Assembly: GCA_015689645.1 (NCBI GenBank)
Contig: WVSM01000011.1
Span: 1-64,000 of the forward strand
Length of the DNA stretch: 64,000 bases
Direction: 5' to 3'
Origin: Rhodobacterales bacterium HKCCE4037
GTDB lineage: Bacteria > Pseudomonadota > Alphaproteobacteria > Rhodobacterales > Rhodobacteraceae
The position numbers and the translations under genes were made by a program. Numbering within the stretch: the first letter of the stretch is position 1; each line of letters opens with the position of its first letter. The notes beneath the pieces were generated by a model. It made no database searches. It was not told the DNA's origin and worked only from the letters and a program-made list of their open reading frames with translations. This document shows positions 42,552-50,666 of this stretch, piece by piece.

Positions 42552-43522
42552 CGAATATCGCGGATATCGAAGCGGCGGCCGAGCGGGCGCGCGGCGTTGT
42601 GCGGCGGACGCCGCTTCTGTCCTCGCCTTTCCTGGACGAGATCGCCGGGCGGCCCGTCTACCTGAAGGCCGAAGTGCTCCAGCACACCGGATCGTTCAAG
42701 TTCCGTGGCGGCTGGTCGGCCGTGTCGGCGCTGGACCAAGTGACGCGGGCCAAGGGTGTGCTGGCATTCTCATCGGGTAACCACGCGCAGGGTGTGGCGC
42801 GGGCGGCGCAGCTTCACGGCGTCCCGGCGGTAATCCTGATGCCTGCCGATGCGCCGAAACTGAAGATCGAGAACACCCGGGCCATGGACGCGGAGGTGGT
42901 TCTTTACCACCGCGCCGCTGGCGAGAACCGGGAAGAGATCGGGGACCGCCTGCGCGACGAACGTGGGCTGACGCTGATCAAGCCCTTCGACGATGCGATG
43001 GTTATTGCGGGGCAGGGGACTTGCGGGCTGGAGATCGCCGAACAGGCCGCCGAGGCGGGCGTGAATGAGGCCACGGTGCTGACCTGCTGCGGCGGCGGCG
43101 GGCTGACCTCCGGCATCGCTTTGGCGCTGGCCGATCGCGCGCCGGGCCTGACGGTCCGCCCGGTCGAGCCGGAGGGCTTCGACGATGTTACGCGCTCGCT
43201 GGCTTCCGGTGGGATCAAGCCGAATAACGGCCCGGAGGTGGGGCTGTGCGACGCGGTGCTGACCCGCGCGCCGGCGGAGCGGACCTTCGCGATCATGTCT
43301 GCCCATTGCGGGCCTGGCCTCGTGGTCAGCGATGCTGAGGTGAAAGCCGCCATGCGCCACGCCGCGACGCGCCTGAAACTGGTGGTGGAGCCGGGTGGGG
43401 CAGTCGCGCTGGCCGCGGCGCTGTTCCATGGCGACGAATTGGCCGAAGGGCCGGTGATCGCGACCCTGTCGGGCGGGAACGTGGACCCGGCGATGTTCGC
43501 GCAGATCCTCGCGGAGGGTTAA
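42548..43522 (+). CDS. Threonine/serine dehydratase-like PLP enzyme
   Basis: A 324-residue fold-type II PLP enzyme. The Lys that binds PLP is in HTGSFKFRGGWSAV, the Asn in SSGNHAQGVARAA, and the phosphate-binding loop in LTCCGGGGLTSGIALAL. It lacks the C-terminal ACT regulatory domain of biosynthetic IlvA, so it is likely a catabolic threonine/serine ammonia-lyase or a serine racemase. It overlaps the hydrolase by four bases. Its stop TAA and the stop of the convergent pcaB share the bases TTAA at 43519-43522. Confidence 0.9.
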   Translation: MTNIADIEAAAERARGVVRRTPLLSSPFLDEIAGRPVYLKAEVLQHTGSFKFRGGWSAVSALDQVTRAKGVLAFSSGNHAQGVARAAQLHGVPAVILMPADAPKLKIENTRAMDAEVVLYHRAAGENREEIGDRLRDERGLTLIKPFDDAMVIAGQGTCGLEIAEQAAEAGVNEATVLTCCGGGGLTSGIALALADRAPGLTVRPVEPEGFDDVTRSLASGGIKPNNGPEVGLCDAVLTRAPAERTFAIMSAHCGPGLVVSDAEVKAAMRHAATRLKLVVEPGGAVALAAALFHGDELAEGPVIATLSGGNVDPAMFAQILAEG

Positions 43523-44823
43523 GCGCGCGCACGCACGGCGGCGGCGAAGGCTCGGGCCTCGGCCGGGGCCTGCCCCAAGTCGCGCAGGTCGGGCAGGGCG
43601 GTGTCCGGATGCGCTTTCGCCACGAGTTCTGGCAATGGCCTTCCGCTCTCCATCGCCTCCTTCACCAGCCGCTTGAGCTCCGCCTGCGCGGCGGGGCGTC
43701 CCATCTCGCGGGCCAAGGCAAAGCTGAGCGCCTCGGCGTGGAGCGTGCCGTTGGCCTGGTCGAGCCGCGCTTCCATGCGGGCGCGGTCCGGGGACAGCGC
43801 GGCGATGGTGTCGGAGAGCAGTGCGGCAGAGCGGGCGGCGGCCATGGTCAGTTGCGGCAGGGTCAGCCATTCGGTGAACCACGCCGCACCGTCGCGGGCC
43901 TCGGCATGGGGTTGCGACAGCAGCGCGGCCTGCGCGGGGGCGAAACGGGCCAATGCGATCAGCACCGACGGCGCCACCGGGTTCTGTTTCTGCGGCATGG
44001 TCGAGGAGCCGCCGGCCCCCGACAGCCGCAATTCACCCACATCCGACCGCGCGCCGAGGATGACATCTGTTCCGACTTTGCCGGCACATGAACAAACGCC
44101 CGTAAGCCATTGGGACAGATCGACGATCCGGCTTCGGTCCGCGTGCCAACTCATCCCCGGATCGGCAAGGCCAAGGCCCTCGGCGAGGCCCTCGCGGATC
44201 GCCGCCGGATCCTCGCCCAACTGGCTCGCCGTGCCCGCCGCCCCGCTGAGCGACACCGTCAGCGCATAGCCCCGAACCTCGTCCAGCCGCTCCAGCAGGC
44301 GCAGCAACGGCCAGCCCCAGAGCGCCACCTGCGCCCCGAAACTCGACGGCACCGCCGCCTGCCCGTAGGTGCGCGCGACCATTGCGGTTTCGGCCTCCGC
44401 CTCCGCCATGTCCGCCATGTGGCCCAGGGCCGACGCCAAACGCCCTTCGATCAGCGTCAGCGCCTGCCGCATCCGCAGCATCAGCCCGGTGTCCTGGATA
44501 TCCTGGCTGGTCGCGCCCCAATGCAGGTATTGCGCGTGCTCCGGCGCGTCGAGCGCCTTGCGGAAGGCCGCCACCAGCGCCGGGATCACGACTCCGTTCG
44601 GCCCGCCGAGACCATCGGGGTCGATCTGCACCTCCATCGCGGCGCGATGCAGGAAGGCGCCGGAAATCTCAGGGATAACTCCCGCCTCACCCTGCACCTT
44701 CGCCAACGTGCCGAGCACCAGCATCATCGCCCGCACCTCGGCGCTGTCGGAGAACAGCCGCCCGACCTCGGCATCGCCGAAGAGCGTGCGGTGCATCGGG
44801 CTGTCGAAGGGCGATGCGCTCAT
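43519..44823 (-). CDS. pcaB: 3-carboxy-cis,cis-muconate cycloisomerase
   Basis: A 434-residue member of the fumarase/aspartase superfamily with the signature GGSSTMPQKQNPVAPSVL. The start MSASPFDSPMHRTLFGDAEV and the motif LHWGATSQDIQDTGLMLRMR are typical of PcaB. It lactonises carboxymuconate in the protocatechuate branch of the beta-ketoadipate pathway. The start overlaps the pcaD stop by three bases. pcaC and the protocatechuate dioxygenase genes are not in the window. Confidence 0.93.
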   Translation of the reverse strand: MSASPFDSPMHRTLFGDAEVGRLFSDSAEVRAMMLVLGTLAKVQGEAGVIPEISGAFLHRAAMEVQIDPDGLGGPNGVVIPALVAAFRKALDAPEHAQYLHWGATSQDIQDTGLMLRMRQALTLIEGRLASALGHMADMAEAEAETAMVARTYGQAAVPSSFGAQVALWGWPLLRLLERLDEVRGYALTVSLSGAAGTASQLGEDPAAIREGLAEGLGLADPGMSWHADRSRIVDLSQWLTGVCSCAGKVGTDVILGARSDVGELRLSGAGGSSTMPQKQNPVAPSVLIALARFAPAQAALLSQPHAEARDGAAWFTEWLTLPQLTMAAARSAALLSDTIAALSPDRARMEARLDQANGTLHAEALSFALAREMGRPAAQAELKRLVKEAMESGRPLPELVAKAHPDTALPDLRDLGQAPAEARAFAAAVRARA

Positions 44824-45611
44824 GGCATATGCCCGATATCCTTGAGGAATCCGCTCAGCAGGGCGGCGTATTCACCGGGCTTCTCGACGCAGGGCAGATG
44901 GCCGACCCCATGGATCAGCTCGAACCGCGCGCCGGGGATAAGCTCGGCCAATTCGCGCACCAGGTCCGGCGGGGTGGCGCCGTCTCGATCCCCCGCGATC
45001 ACCAGGGCGGGCAGGCGCAAGGCCGCCGTCGTTGTGTAGAAATCCGAACCGGCGATTGCCGCGCAGCAGCCCGCGTAGCCTTCCTCGGGGCAGGTTTCCA
45101 CCATGCGCTTCCAGGGCGTGACCGCGTCCGAAGTCCGGAACTGCGGCGCGAACCAGCGTTCCATGATCGCGTCCGACATGGAGGCCAGGCCGCCCGCGCG
45201 GATCATCGCGATGCGCTCGTCCCACATTTCGCGCGTGCCGATCTTGGCCCCGGTGTTCGACAGGACCACGGCCCGCACGAGGTCGAGCCGCTTGGCCGCA
45301 AGCCCCTGCGCGATCATGCCCCCGATCGAGAGACCCACGATGACCGCGTCGCGCACCTCCAGCGCGTCCATCACCCGCTCGGCATCGCGCACCAGCGCCC
45401 CCATGCCGTAAGGCGCATCGGGGCAGGTCGACAGCCCATGCCCGCGCTTGTCATAGCGGATCAGCCGCAGGCCTTCGGGCAGCGCGTGCACCACGTCGTC
45501 CCAGAGCCGCAGGTCCGTCCCCAGCGAATTCGCGAAGACCACCGGTGGCCCATCCTCGGGGCCGTCCACCTGCACATGCAGGGCCACATCGTCAAAGGTC
45601 AGCATATCCAT
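44820..45611 (-). CDS. pcaD: 3-oxoadipate enol-lactonase
   Basis: A 263-residue alpha/beta hydrolase that opens beta-ketoadipate enol-lactone. The oxyanion motif is FANSLGTDLRLWDDVV, the nucleophile Ser is in VIVGLSIGGMIAQGL, the Asp in VIAGDRDGATPPDL and the His in IHGVGHLPCVEKPGE. The ATG at 45611 follows GGCGGAGATGGGCGC; a longer in-frame extension is unlikely. It is first in pcaD-pcaB and divergent from the enolase-superfamily gene. Confidence 0.92.
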   Translation of the reverse strand: MDMLTFDDVALHVQVDGPEDGPPVVFANSLGTDLRLWDDVVHALPEGLRLIRYDKRGHGLSTCPDAPYGMGALVRDAERVMDALEVRDAVIVGLSIGGMIAQGLAAKRLDLVRAVVLSNTGAKIGTREMWDERIAMIRAGGLASMSDAIMERWFAPQFRTSDAVTPWKRMVETCPEEGYAGCCAAIAGSDFYTTTAALRLPALVIAGDRDGATPPDLVRELAELIPGARFELIHGVGHLPCVEKPGEYAALLSGFLKDIGHMP

Positions 45612-45777
45612 GCGCCCATCTCCGCCATTCCGGCCACGATGCGCAAGCCCCCGGATGCACCAAAACTGCTTCGGCTCTGGCCAGTCCGGCCCCGATATGA
45701 TCCTCTCAGGTTGAGATGAAACCACCGCGGGTCCGCCCCTCTTTGTTCCCCGAAAATGCCGGGGGTCGACATTTGTG

Positions 45778-45802
45778 CGCCATTGGTTCAAGCACAATGG
45801 CG
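45778..45802. promoter_or_regulatory. Inverted repeat in the pcaD / enolase-superfamily gap
   Basis: Perfect 8-bp arms CGCCATTG (45778-45785) and CAATGGCG (45795-45802) have a 9-base spacer. The site lies 34 bases before the chosen start of the enolase-superfamily gene, in the divergent region. It could bind a regulator of either gene. It differs in sequence from the GntR-type site at 47852. Confidence 0.5.
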
Positions 45803-45835
45803 ACGGGGGCTGGCCCCCCATTGGCCCGACACCAG

Positions 45836-47056
45836 ATGAAACTCGACACCCTCGAAATCTTTCCGGTCGCCCCGCCGCCACCCGGCTGGGGCGGGCGCTA
45901 CTGGCTGATCGTGCGGATTACCACCGCTTGCGGCATCACCGGCCTGGGCGAGGTCTACGCGGCCGCTGTCGGCCCGCAGGCGATGGAGGCGGTCATATCC
46001 GACGTCTTCACGCGCCACATGGCAGGCGAGAACCCCGAGAATATCGAACTCATGTCCCGCCGCGCGCAATCCTCGGGGTTCACCCAGCGCCCCGATCCGA
46101 CGGTGTTCGGCGCCTTCTCGGGACTGGAGATGGCTTGTTGGGACATCCTCGGCAAGGCGCGGGAACGGCCGGTCTGGGCGCTTCTGGGCGGCAGGATGAA
46201 CGACCGTCTGCGCGCCTATACCTACCTCTATCCCGAACCGCACCACGACGCGGACAGCTTCTGGGTCGACCCCGATGCCGCCGCGGAGGCCGCGCTTGCG
46301 CGAGTCGACGAAGGCTGGACCGCGGTGAAATTCGATCCCGCCGGCCCTTACACGATCCGCGGCGGGCACATGCCCGCGATGTTCGACATGGACCTGTCCG
46401 CTCGCTTCTGTGCCGCGATCCGGGGCGCGGTGGGTGCACGCGCCGACCTTCTTTTCGGCACCCACGGGCAGTTCATCCCCGGCGGCGCGATCCGTCTGGC
46501 GAAGGCGATCGAGCCGCATGATCCGCTCTGGTTCGAGGAGCCGATCCCGCCGGACAACCTGCCCGGGCTGGCCGAGGTCGCGGCCCATACCTCCATCCCC
46601 GTCGCCACCGGCGAGCGGCTTTCCGGCAAGGCCGAGTTCGCGCTCGCCCTGCGCTACGGCGCGCGCATCCTGCAACCGGCGCTGGGGCGCGCGGGCGGCA
46701 TCTGGGAGGGCAAGAAGATCGCCACCCTGGCCGAAGCCGCGGGCGCGCAGCTTGCCCCGCATCTCTACGCGGGACCGGTGGAATGGGCCGCGAACGTGCA
46801 TCTGGGCGTAAGTTGCCCGAACCTCCTGATGGTCGAGGCGATCGAGACGCCGTTTCACGAGGCGCTGGTCACCGGCCGCCCGCGCGTCGAAAACGGTTTC
46901 GTGGCCGCGCCCGAGGCCCCCGGTCTTGGGATCGAGCTGAACGACGACGTCGCGCGGGCCAATCGCTACACCGGCAATCGCCTGCATCTGGAGATGCAGG
47001 AAGCGCCCTGCGATTGGCAGAACGGCAACAATTTCGCCGGGGGCAGCGCGGATTAG
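45836..47056 (+). CDS. Mandelate racemase / muconate lactonizing enzyme family protein
   Basis: A 406-residue enolase-superfamily enzyme, probably a sugar-acid dehydratase or isomerase. The barrel has K165-F-D167 on the second strand, FEEP (E234/E235) and ATGERL (E260) as metal ligands, and H in LAPHLYAGPVEW. At the third strand, where an Asp ligand is usual, it reads FGTHGQF (G208-F213). The start is uncertain: the ATG at 45836 (MKLDTLEIFPVAPPPP) is family-like but has a weak ribosome binding site; an in-frame ATG at 45797 falls inside the inverted repeat. Despite being next to pcaD and pcaB it is not an obvious beta-ketoadipate enzyme. It converges on the GntR gene. Confidence 0.85.
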   Translation: MKLDTLEIFPVAPPPPGWGGRYWLIVRITTACGITGLGEVYAAAVGPQAMEAVISDVFTRHMAGENPENIELMSRRAQSSGFTQRPDPTVFGAFSGLEMACWDILGKARERPVWALLGGRMNDRLRAYTYLYPEPHHDADSFWVDPDAAAEAALARVDEGWTAVKFDPAGPYTIRGGHMPAMFDMDLSARFCAAIRGAVGARADLLFGTHGQFIPGGAIRLAKAIEPHDPLWFEEPIPPDNLPGLAEVAAHTSIPVATGERLSGKAEFALALRYGARILQPALGRAGGIWEGKKIATLAEAAGAQLAPHLYAGPVEWAANVHLGVSCPNLLMVEAIETPFHEALVTGRPRVENGFVAAPEAPGLGIELNDDVARANRYTGNRLHLEMQEAPCDWQNGNNFAGGSAD

Positions 47057-47068
47057 GGCAACTGAGCG

Positions 47069-47836
47069 TTACCGTTCGCGCTCCTGCGCGTAGCGCAACT
47101 GTGCGATTTCCTCGTTGCGCTCGAAGGCCTTCAGGGAGGACAGCTCTTCGGTGACATATTCGAGATGCGCGACCACCGCCGCCTTCGCGCGCACCGGATC
47201 GCGGGCCTGGATGGCCTCATTGATCGCGCGGTGCTGATCCAGCAACATGTCGCGGGTGGTGCGGTTCTTGAACATCTGTTGGCGGTTGTAGAAGACGCCC
47301 TGCCGCAGAAGGTCGAAACTCGCCCGCATCATGTGCAGCAGGATCACGTTGTGGCTGGCCTCGATGATGGCGAGGTGGAACTCCGCGTCCAGTTCCGCCT
47401 CGTCCGAGGGATTCCGCTTGCGATGCGCGGCCTCCATCTTGCGAAAGATCGTGTCGATCACCTTCAGATCGGTGTCCGAGCCCTGCGTCGCCGCGCGCTC
47501 CGCCGCGATCCCTTCGAGGTCCTGACGGAACGCGATGTAATCGAAAATCGCCTCTTCATGGGCACTCAGGAGGGCGACGAGCGCTGGAGAAAAGGCGGAG
47601 CCCAACACATCCGCGACGTAGATCCCCGCGCCCGCACGGGTGGCCAGAAGGCCCTTGCTCTGCAATTCGGCGACCGCTTCGCGCAGGCTGGGGCGCGACA
47701 CGCCGAGGCGTTCGCTCAATTCCCGTTCCGAGGGCAGCCGGTCGCCGGGCCGCAATACGCCGCGCAGGACAAGCTGTTCGATCTGCTTGACCACGGATTG
47801 CGACAGCTTTTCGGCCTCGATGCGCTGGAACGGCAT
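47069..47836 (-). CDS. GntR-family regulator, FadR/FCD subfamily
   Basis: A 255-residue regulator. The winged helix is at about 10-75 (LVLRGVLRPGDRLPSERELS, ERLGVSRPSLREAVAELQSK). The C-terminal FCD domain has the metal-binding pattern with Asp and His in AELDAEFHLAIIEASHN and a later His in LLDQHRAINEAI. Such proteins bind small organic acids. A matching operator (47852-47870) lies 15 bases before its start, so it probably represses itself. The target genes may include the convergent sugar-acid enzyme, but that is a guess. Confidence 0.92.
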   Translation of the reverse strand: MPFQRIEAEKLSQSVVKQIEQLVLRGVLRPGDRLPSERELSERLGVSRPSLREAVAELQSKGLLATRAGAGIYVADVLGSAFSPALVALLSAHEEAIFDYIAFRQDLEGIAAERAATQGSDTDLKVIDTIFRKMEAAHRKRNPSDEAELDAEFHLAIIEASHNVILLHMMRASFDLLRQGVFYNRQQMFKNRTTRDMLLDQHRAINEAIQARDPVRAKAAVVAHLEYVTEELSSLKAFERNEEIAQLRYAQERER

Positions 47837-47851
47837 GATCCCTCCCCGGAT

Positions 47852-47870
47852 TGGTCAAATGATATGACCA
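47852..47870. promoter_or_regulatory. GntR/FCD-type operator
   Basis: TGGTCA (47852-47857) and TGACCA (47865-47870) form a perfect inverted repeat with a 7-base A/T-rich spacer. FCD-type regulators bind sites built around TGGT and ACCA half-sites. The position just upstream of the GntR gene suggests autoregulation. Confidence 0.7.
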
Positions 47871-47935
47871 GTGGGCCTTGAAAGTCCATCGCGCTTGCGG
47901 CACGCCGTTTGCTTTTCGCGGCATTGTAGAGGGCA

Positions 47936-47969
47936 AAAGAAAGGCCCGCGCATCGGGTGATGGAGGGCC
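47936..47969 (-). terminator. Probable terminator after the OmpA-family gene
   Basis: On the - strand the stem GGCCC/GGGCC (arms at 47965-47969 and 47943-47947) is followed by TTTCTTTT. It lies about 22 bases after the OmpA-family lipoprotein gene. Confidence 0.55.
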
Positions 47970-47990
47970 GTTCAATGGAGTATGCCGCGA

Positions 47991-48653
47991 TTACCGGGGG
48001 CGGATGATAACCTCGACCCGGCGGTTCTGCTGGCGGCCTTCGGAGGTCAGGTTGGTGGCGACCGGATCATCCTCACCGCGTCCGATGGAGCGCACGCGGG
48101 CCGGGGCGACGCCGGCCTCGAGCAGGACACCCGCGACGGCCTGTGCCCGGCGGGTCGAGAGGTCCTGGTTGTAGGCGGCCGAGCCGGTGTTGTCGGTGTG
48201 GCCTTCGACGATCACGTCGGTGGCGGGATACTGGTTCAGGTTGCGAGCCATGGCGCGCAGGTCGCCTTGGAGGCTGGCGCGGATCGCGGCACTGTCGAAA
48301 TCGAACAGGATGCCTTCCGGCATCGTCACGACCAGTTCGGAACCGGTATTCTGCACCTGGATCTGGCTGTTGTTGAGCGATCCGCGCAGGTCGCGGGCCT
48401 GGGCGTCGAGCGCGTTGCCAATGGCGGCACCCGAGGCGGCACCGACGGCCGCGCCGAGAACGGCACCGCGCGCCGGGTTCGCATCGTCGCCGGTCGCGCC
48501 GAGGAAGCCGCCGAGGATACCGCCGATCACCGCGCCGTCACGGGTGCGGTTGGGGGCGTTCGGGTCGGCGCCGTAGGGGGTGTTGGTGACGCAGCCCGAC
48601 AGCGCCAATGCGCCCGCGCCGGCCAGGAGAAGGGGTTTGATCAGAGAAGTCAT
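47991..48653 (-). CDS. OmpA-family outer membrane lipoprotein
   Basis: A 220-residue lipoprotein. The signal peptide ends in the lipobox ALSGC near residue 21. A Gly/Ala-rich segment (residues about 40-85, DGAVIGGILGGFLGATGDDA, ARGAVLGAAVGAASGAAIGN) resembles a glycine-zipper YMGG/DUF-type membrane region. The C-terminal OmpA domain (about 110-220) binds peptidoglycan, with IVEGHTDNTGSAAYNQDLST and RRAQAVAGVLLEAGVAPARV. The ATG at 48653 follows AAAGG; an upstream in-frame start would precede the lipoprotein signal. It probably tethers the outer membrane to the cell wall. Confidence 0.92.
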   Translation of the reverse strand: MTSLIKPLLLAGAGALALSGCVTNTPYGADPNAPNRTRDGAVIGGILGGFLGATGDDANPARGAVLGAAVGAASGAAIGNALDAQARDLRGSLNNSQIQVQNTGSELVVTMPEGILFDFDSAAIRASLQGDLRAMARNLNQYPATDVIVEGHTDNTGSAAYNQDLSTRRAQAVAGVLLEAGVAPARVRSIGRGEDDPVATNLTSEGRQQNRRVEVIIRPR

Positions 48654-48774
48654 GGATGTGCCTTTGCTCGCTTCGTCCCCGTTTCCCAAGGGAACTTTGC
48701 GGCGCAGTATATCAGCGCAACGGGGGCGGGACAGGGGAAAAGCGCGCGGCGGCGCGGCACCGGCGAGGCGGCGC

Positions 48775-49629
48775 TTATCGTGCAGCGTCCTCGGTCGTGG
48801 CGGCCTCCCACGCCAGCATGGCGCGTTTGACGGGCAGGCCCCAGTGGTAACCGCCGAGCCCGCCGGATTTGCGCAGCGCGCGGTGGCAGGGGATCAGCCA
48901 AGAGATCGGGTTGCGCCCAACGGCGGTGCCGACGGCGCGTACGGCGCGCGGTTTGCCGATGGCGCCGGCGATCTCGGAATAGGTGGTGACGTGGCCGGTG
49001 GGGATGTTCAAAAGCGCCTCCCACACCTTGATCTGGAACGGCGCGCCGATGAGCGCGAGGCGCACGTCGCCGCCCGCGCCGAAGGCCGCGTCGGCCATTG
49101 GGCGGATGGCTTGCGGGTCTTCGACGTAGGTTGCGTTAGGCCAGCGGCTGCGCAGGTCGGCCATGGCGGGTTCGGGCCCGGTTTCGGAGGCGAAGCCGAT
49201 GCCGCAGATGCCCTTGTCGGTCGCCATGACCAAGGCGGGGCCGAAAGGGCTTTCGAACCAGCCCCAGCGGATCGTGAGGCCTGCGCCGCCAGAGGCGTAG
49301 GTGCCGGGGCTCATGGCTTCCCAGCGGATGAAGAGGTCGTGCAGCCGTCCGCCGGAGGTCAGGCCGGTTTCGCCCACGGTGTCGAGGACGGTGAAGCGTT
49401 CGGCCAGAAGCCGCCGCGCGTGATCGAGGGTCAGGTATTGCTGGTAGCGCTTAGGGCTGACGCCGACCCAGCCGGAGAAGGTGCGCTGGAAATGGGCGGG
49501 GCTCATGTTCAGCCGCCCCGCTAGGTCGTCGAGCGACTGGTGCGGGTCGGTGTCGATCAGGTCGAGCGCGCGGCGCATGACCTCGAAATGATAGCTGCCG
49601 GAGCGGTCGAATTGGGCGTGGTCGTTCAT
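48775..49629 (-). CDS. Ada-like AraC regulator / methylated-DNA-cysteine methyltransferase
   Basis: A 284-residue protein with two parts. An AraC-type helix-turn-helix domain lies at about 15-105 (SLDDLAGRLNMSPAHFQRTF, SGWVGVSPKRYQQYL). A C-terminal O6-methylguanine-DNA methyltransferase domain lies at about 120-280, with the acceptor Cys in ISWLIPCHRALRKSGGLGGY. It lacks the N-terminal zinc domain (first methyl-acceptor Cys) of E. coli Ada, so it may repair DNA and regulate without the phosphotriester sensor. It is flanked by an OmpA-family gene and a 238-base gap in which I see nothing clear. Confidence 0.9.
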   Translation of the reverse strand: MNDHAQFDRSGSYHFEVMRRALDLIDTDPHQSLDDLAGRLNMSPAHFQRTFSGWVGVSPKRYQQYLTLDHARRLLAERFTVLDTVGETGLTSGGRLHDLFIRWEAMSPGTYASGGAGLTIRWGWFESPFGPALVMATDKGICGIGFASETGPEPAMADLRSRWPNATYVEDPQAIRPMADAAFGAGGDVRLALIGAPFQIKVWEALLNIPTGHVTTYSEIAGAIGKPRAVRAVGTAVGRNPISWLIPCHRALRKSGGLGGYHWGLPVKRAMLAWEAATTEDAAR

Positions 49630-49867
49630 TGGCTCACATCTCCTGTGTCCTCAATCTAGGCGGAGAGGCGAAGCCGCGCGACCCGGAAGCTGCGGGTTGG
49701 GTTATCTAGGTTGATCAGGTGGGTTAAGGCTTTGTATTAAAACCATAATGAAGTTTCCGTAAACTGGATATTAACTCGCTGGTCGCCCATTCCGGAGACG
49801 TCGGCCGGACCAGAGGGCCTGATGTCGTCCGCGACGAACCGTGGCAGCGGATCAGCGGGACAGTGGC

Positions 49868-50539
49868 TCAGGCGACGGCCCGCGCCGGCGCGTCGGCCAC
49901 CTGATCTGATGCCGTCCCGGGGTTCAGGAGCGTGTCGGGGAAGGCACCGGGGGGCAAAGCGTGGGCCTCGTGCCCCGTCACGCAGAGGCGTGCCGTCCGG
50001 TCGTGGCCGAAGCGCAGGATACGCACCAGTTTCCACGCCGGAACCGGGTCTTCCATGCAGATGGTGTCGCCGAGAAACAGGCTGTCGAGGCCGGTGCCGT
50101 CCGTCATCAGCACTTCGTGCCGGTCGAAGAGGAACAGGTGATAGGCGTAATCCGGGTCGCGGATGACGCGGGACACACCGGGCCAGTGCAAGAGGTCACG
50201 GGCGCGGACGAGGACCTCCACCGTACCGAAACAGAGCTCGCAAGGGGCACCGGAGAGGCGCAGGCGCTGGTCGGGTGCGACGAGCAGCGGCTCGGCCGGG
50301 TTGCCGGGGCCGAGGGCATCGGGCCGGATCTGGATCGGGTGATCGAAATCGGGCCCGGCCCCGAACTGCCGCAAGCCGCGCCAGCGGACCGGCTGCCAGC
50401 CGTTGTCCTGTGTCCAAAGCTCATCCCCGAGGGTGATCCAGTCGACCGGCATCATGCCGTCACGGGTCAGCAGCATGGTGCCGGAGGCGAGGCCGCGGGC
50501 GCGGGGCAGGTCGGGGGAGGCTGTCGGCGTCTGATCCAT
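49868..50539 (-). CDS. Hint domain-containing protein
   Basis: A 223-residue protein with a Hint (Hedgehog/intein) fold of the Hint_2 type. The fold opens with ARGLASGTMLLTRDGMMPVD, then WITLGDELWTQDNGWQPVRW and LVAPDQRLRLSGAP. The usual first Cys of self-splicing Hint domains is absent (LASGT), and it carries no clear partner domain, so self-cleavage is unlikely. The ATG at 50539 follows AGAGGATC; a longer open frame upstream overlaps the nth leader on the other strand. Such proteins are frequent in Rhodobacterales, with unknown function. Confidence 0.82.
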   Translation of the reverse strand: MDQTPTASPDLPRARGLASGTMLLTRDGMMPVDWITLGDELWTQDNGWQPVRWRGLRQFGAGPDFDHPIQIRPDALGPGNPAEPLLVAPDQRLRLSGAPCELCFGTVEVLVRARDLLHWPGVSRVIRDPDYAYHLFLFDRHEVLMTDGTGLDSLFLGDTICMEDPVPAWKLVRILRFGHDRTARLCVTGHEAHALPPGAFPDTLLNPGTASDQVADAPARAVA

Positions 50540-50666
50540 GGGCTGATCCTCTTGCGACAAGCTGAACGTCCGCTTAACCGCGCCGAAGGGAATGGAGACA
50601 ATTTGACTGGACCGGCGCCTGCGGCTTTCCCTTGCCGAGCGGCGTGCGACCCGCCACAAAGCCCCC

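Noticed and set aside
49630-49867. Small gene in the 238-base gap between the Ada-like and Hint genes
   Set aside because: No frame there has a ribosome binding site and a protein-like composition; I see nothing else in the gap.
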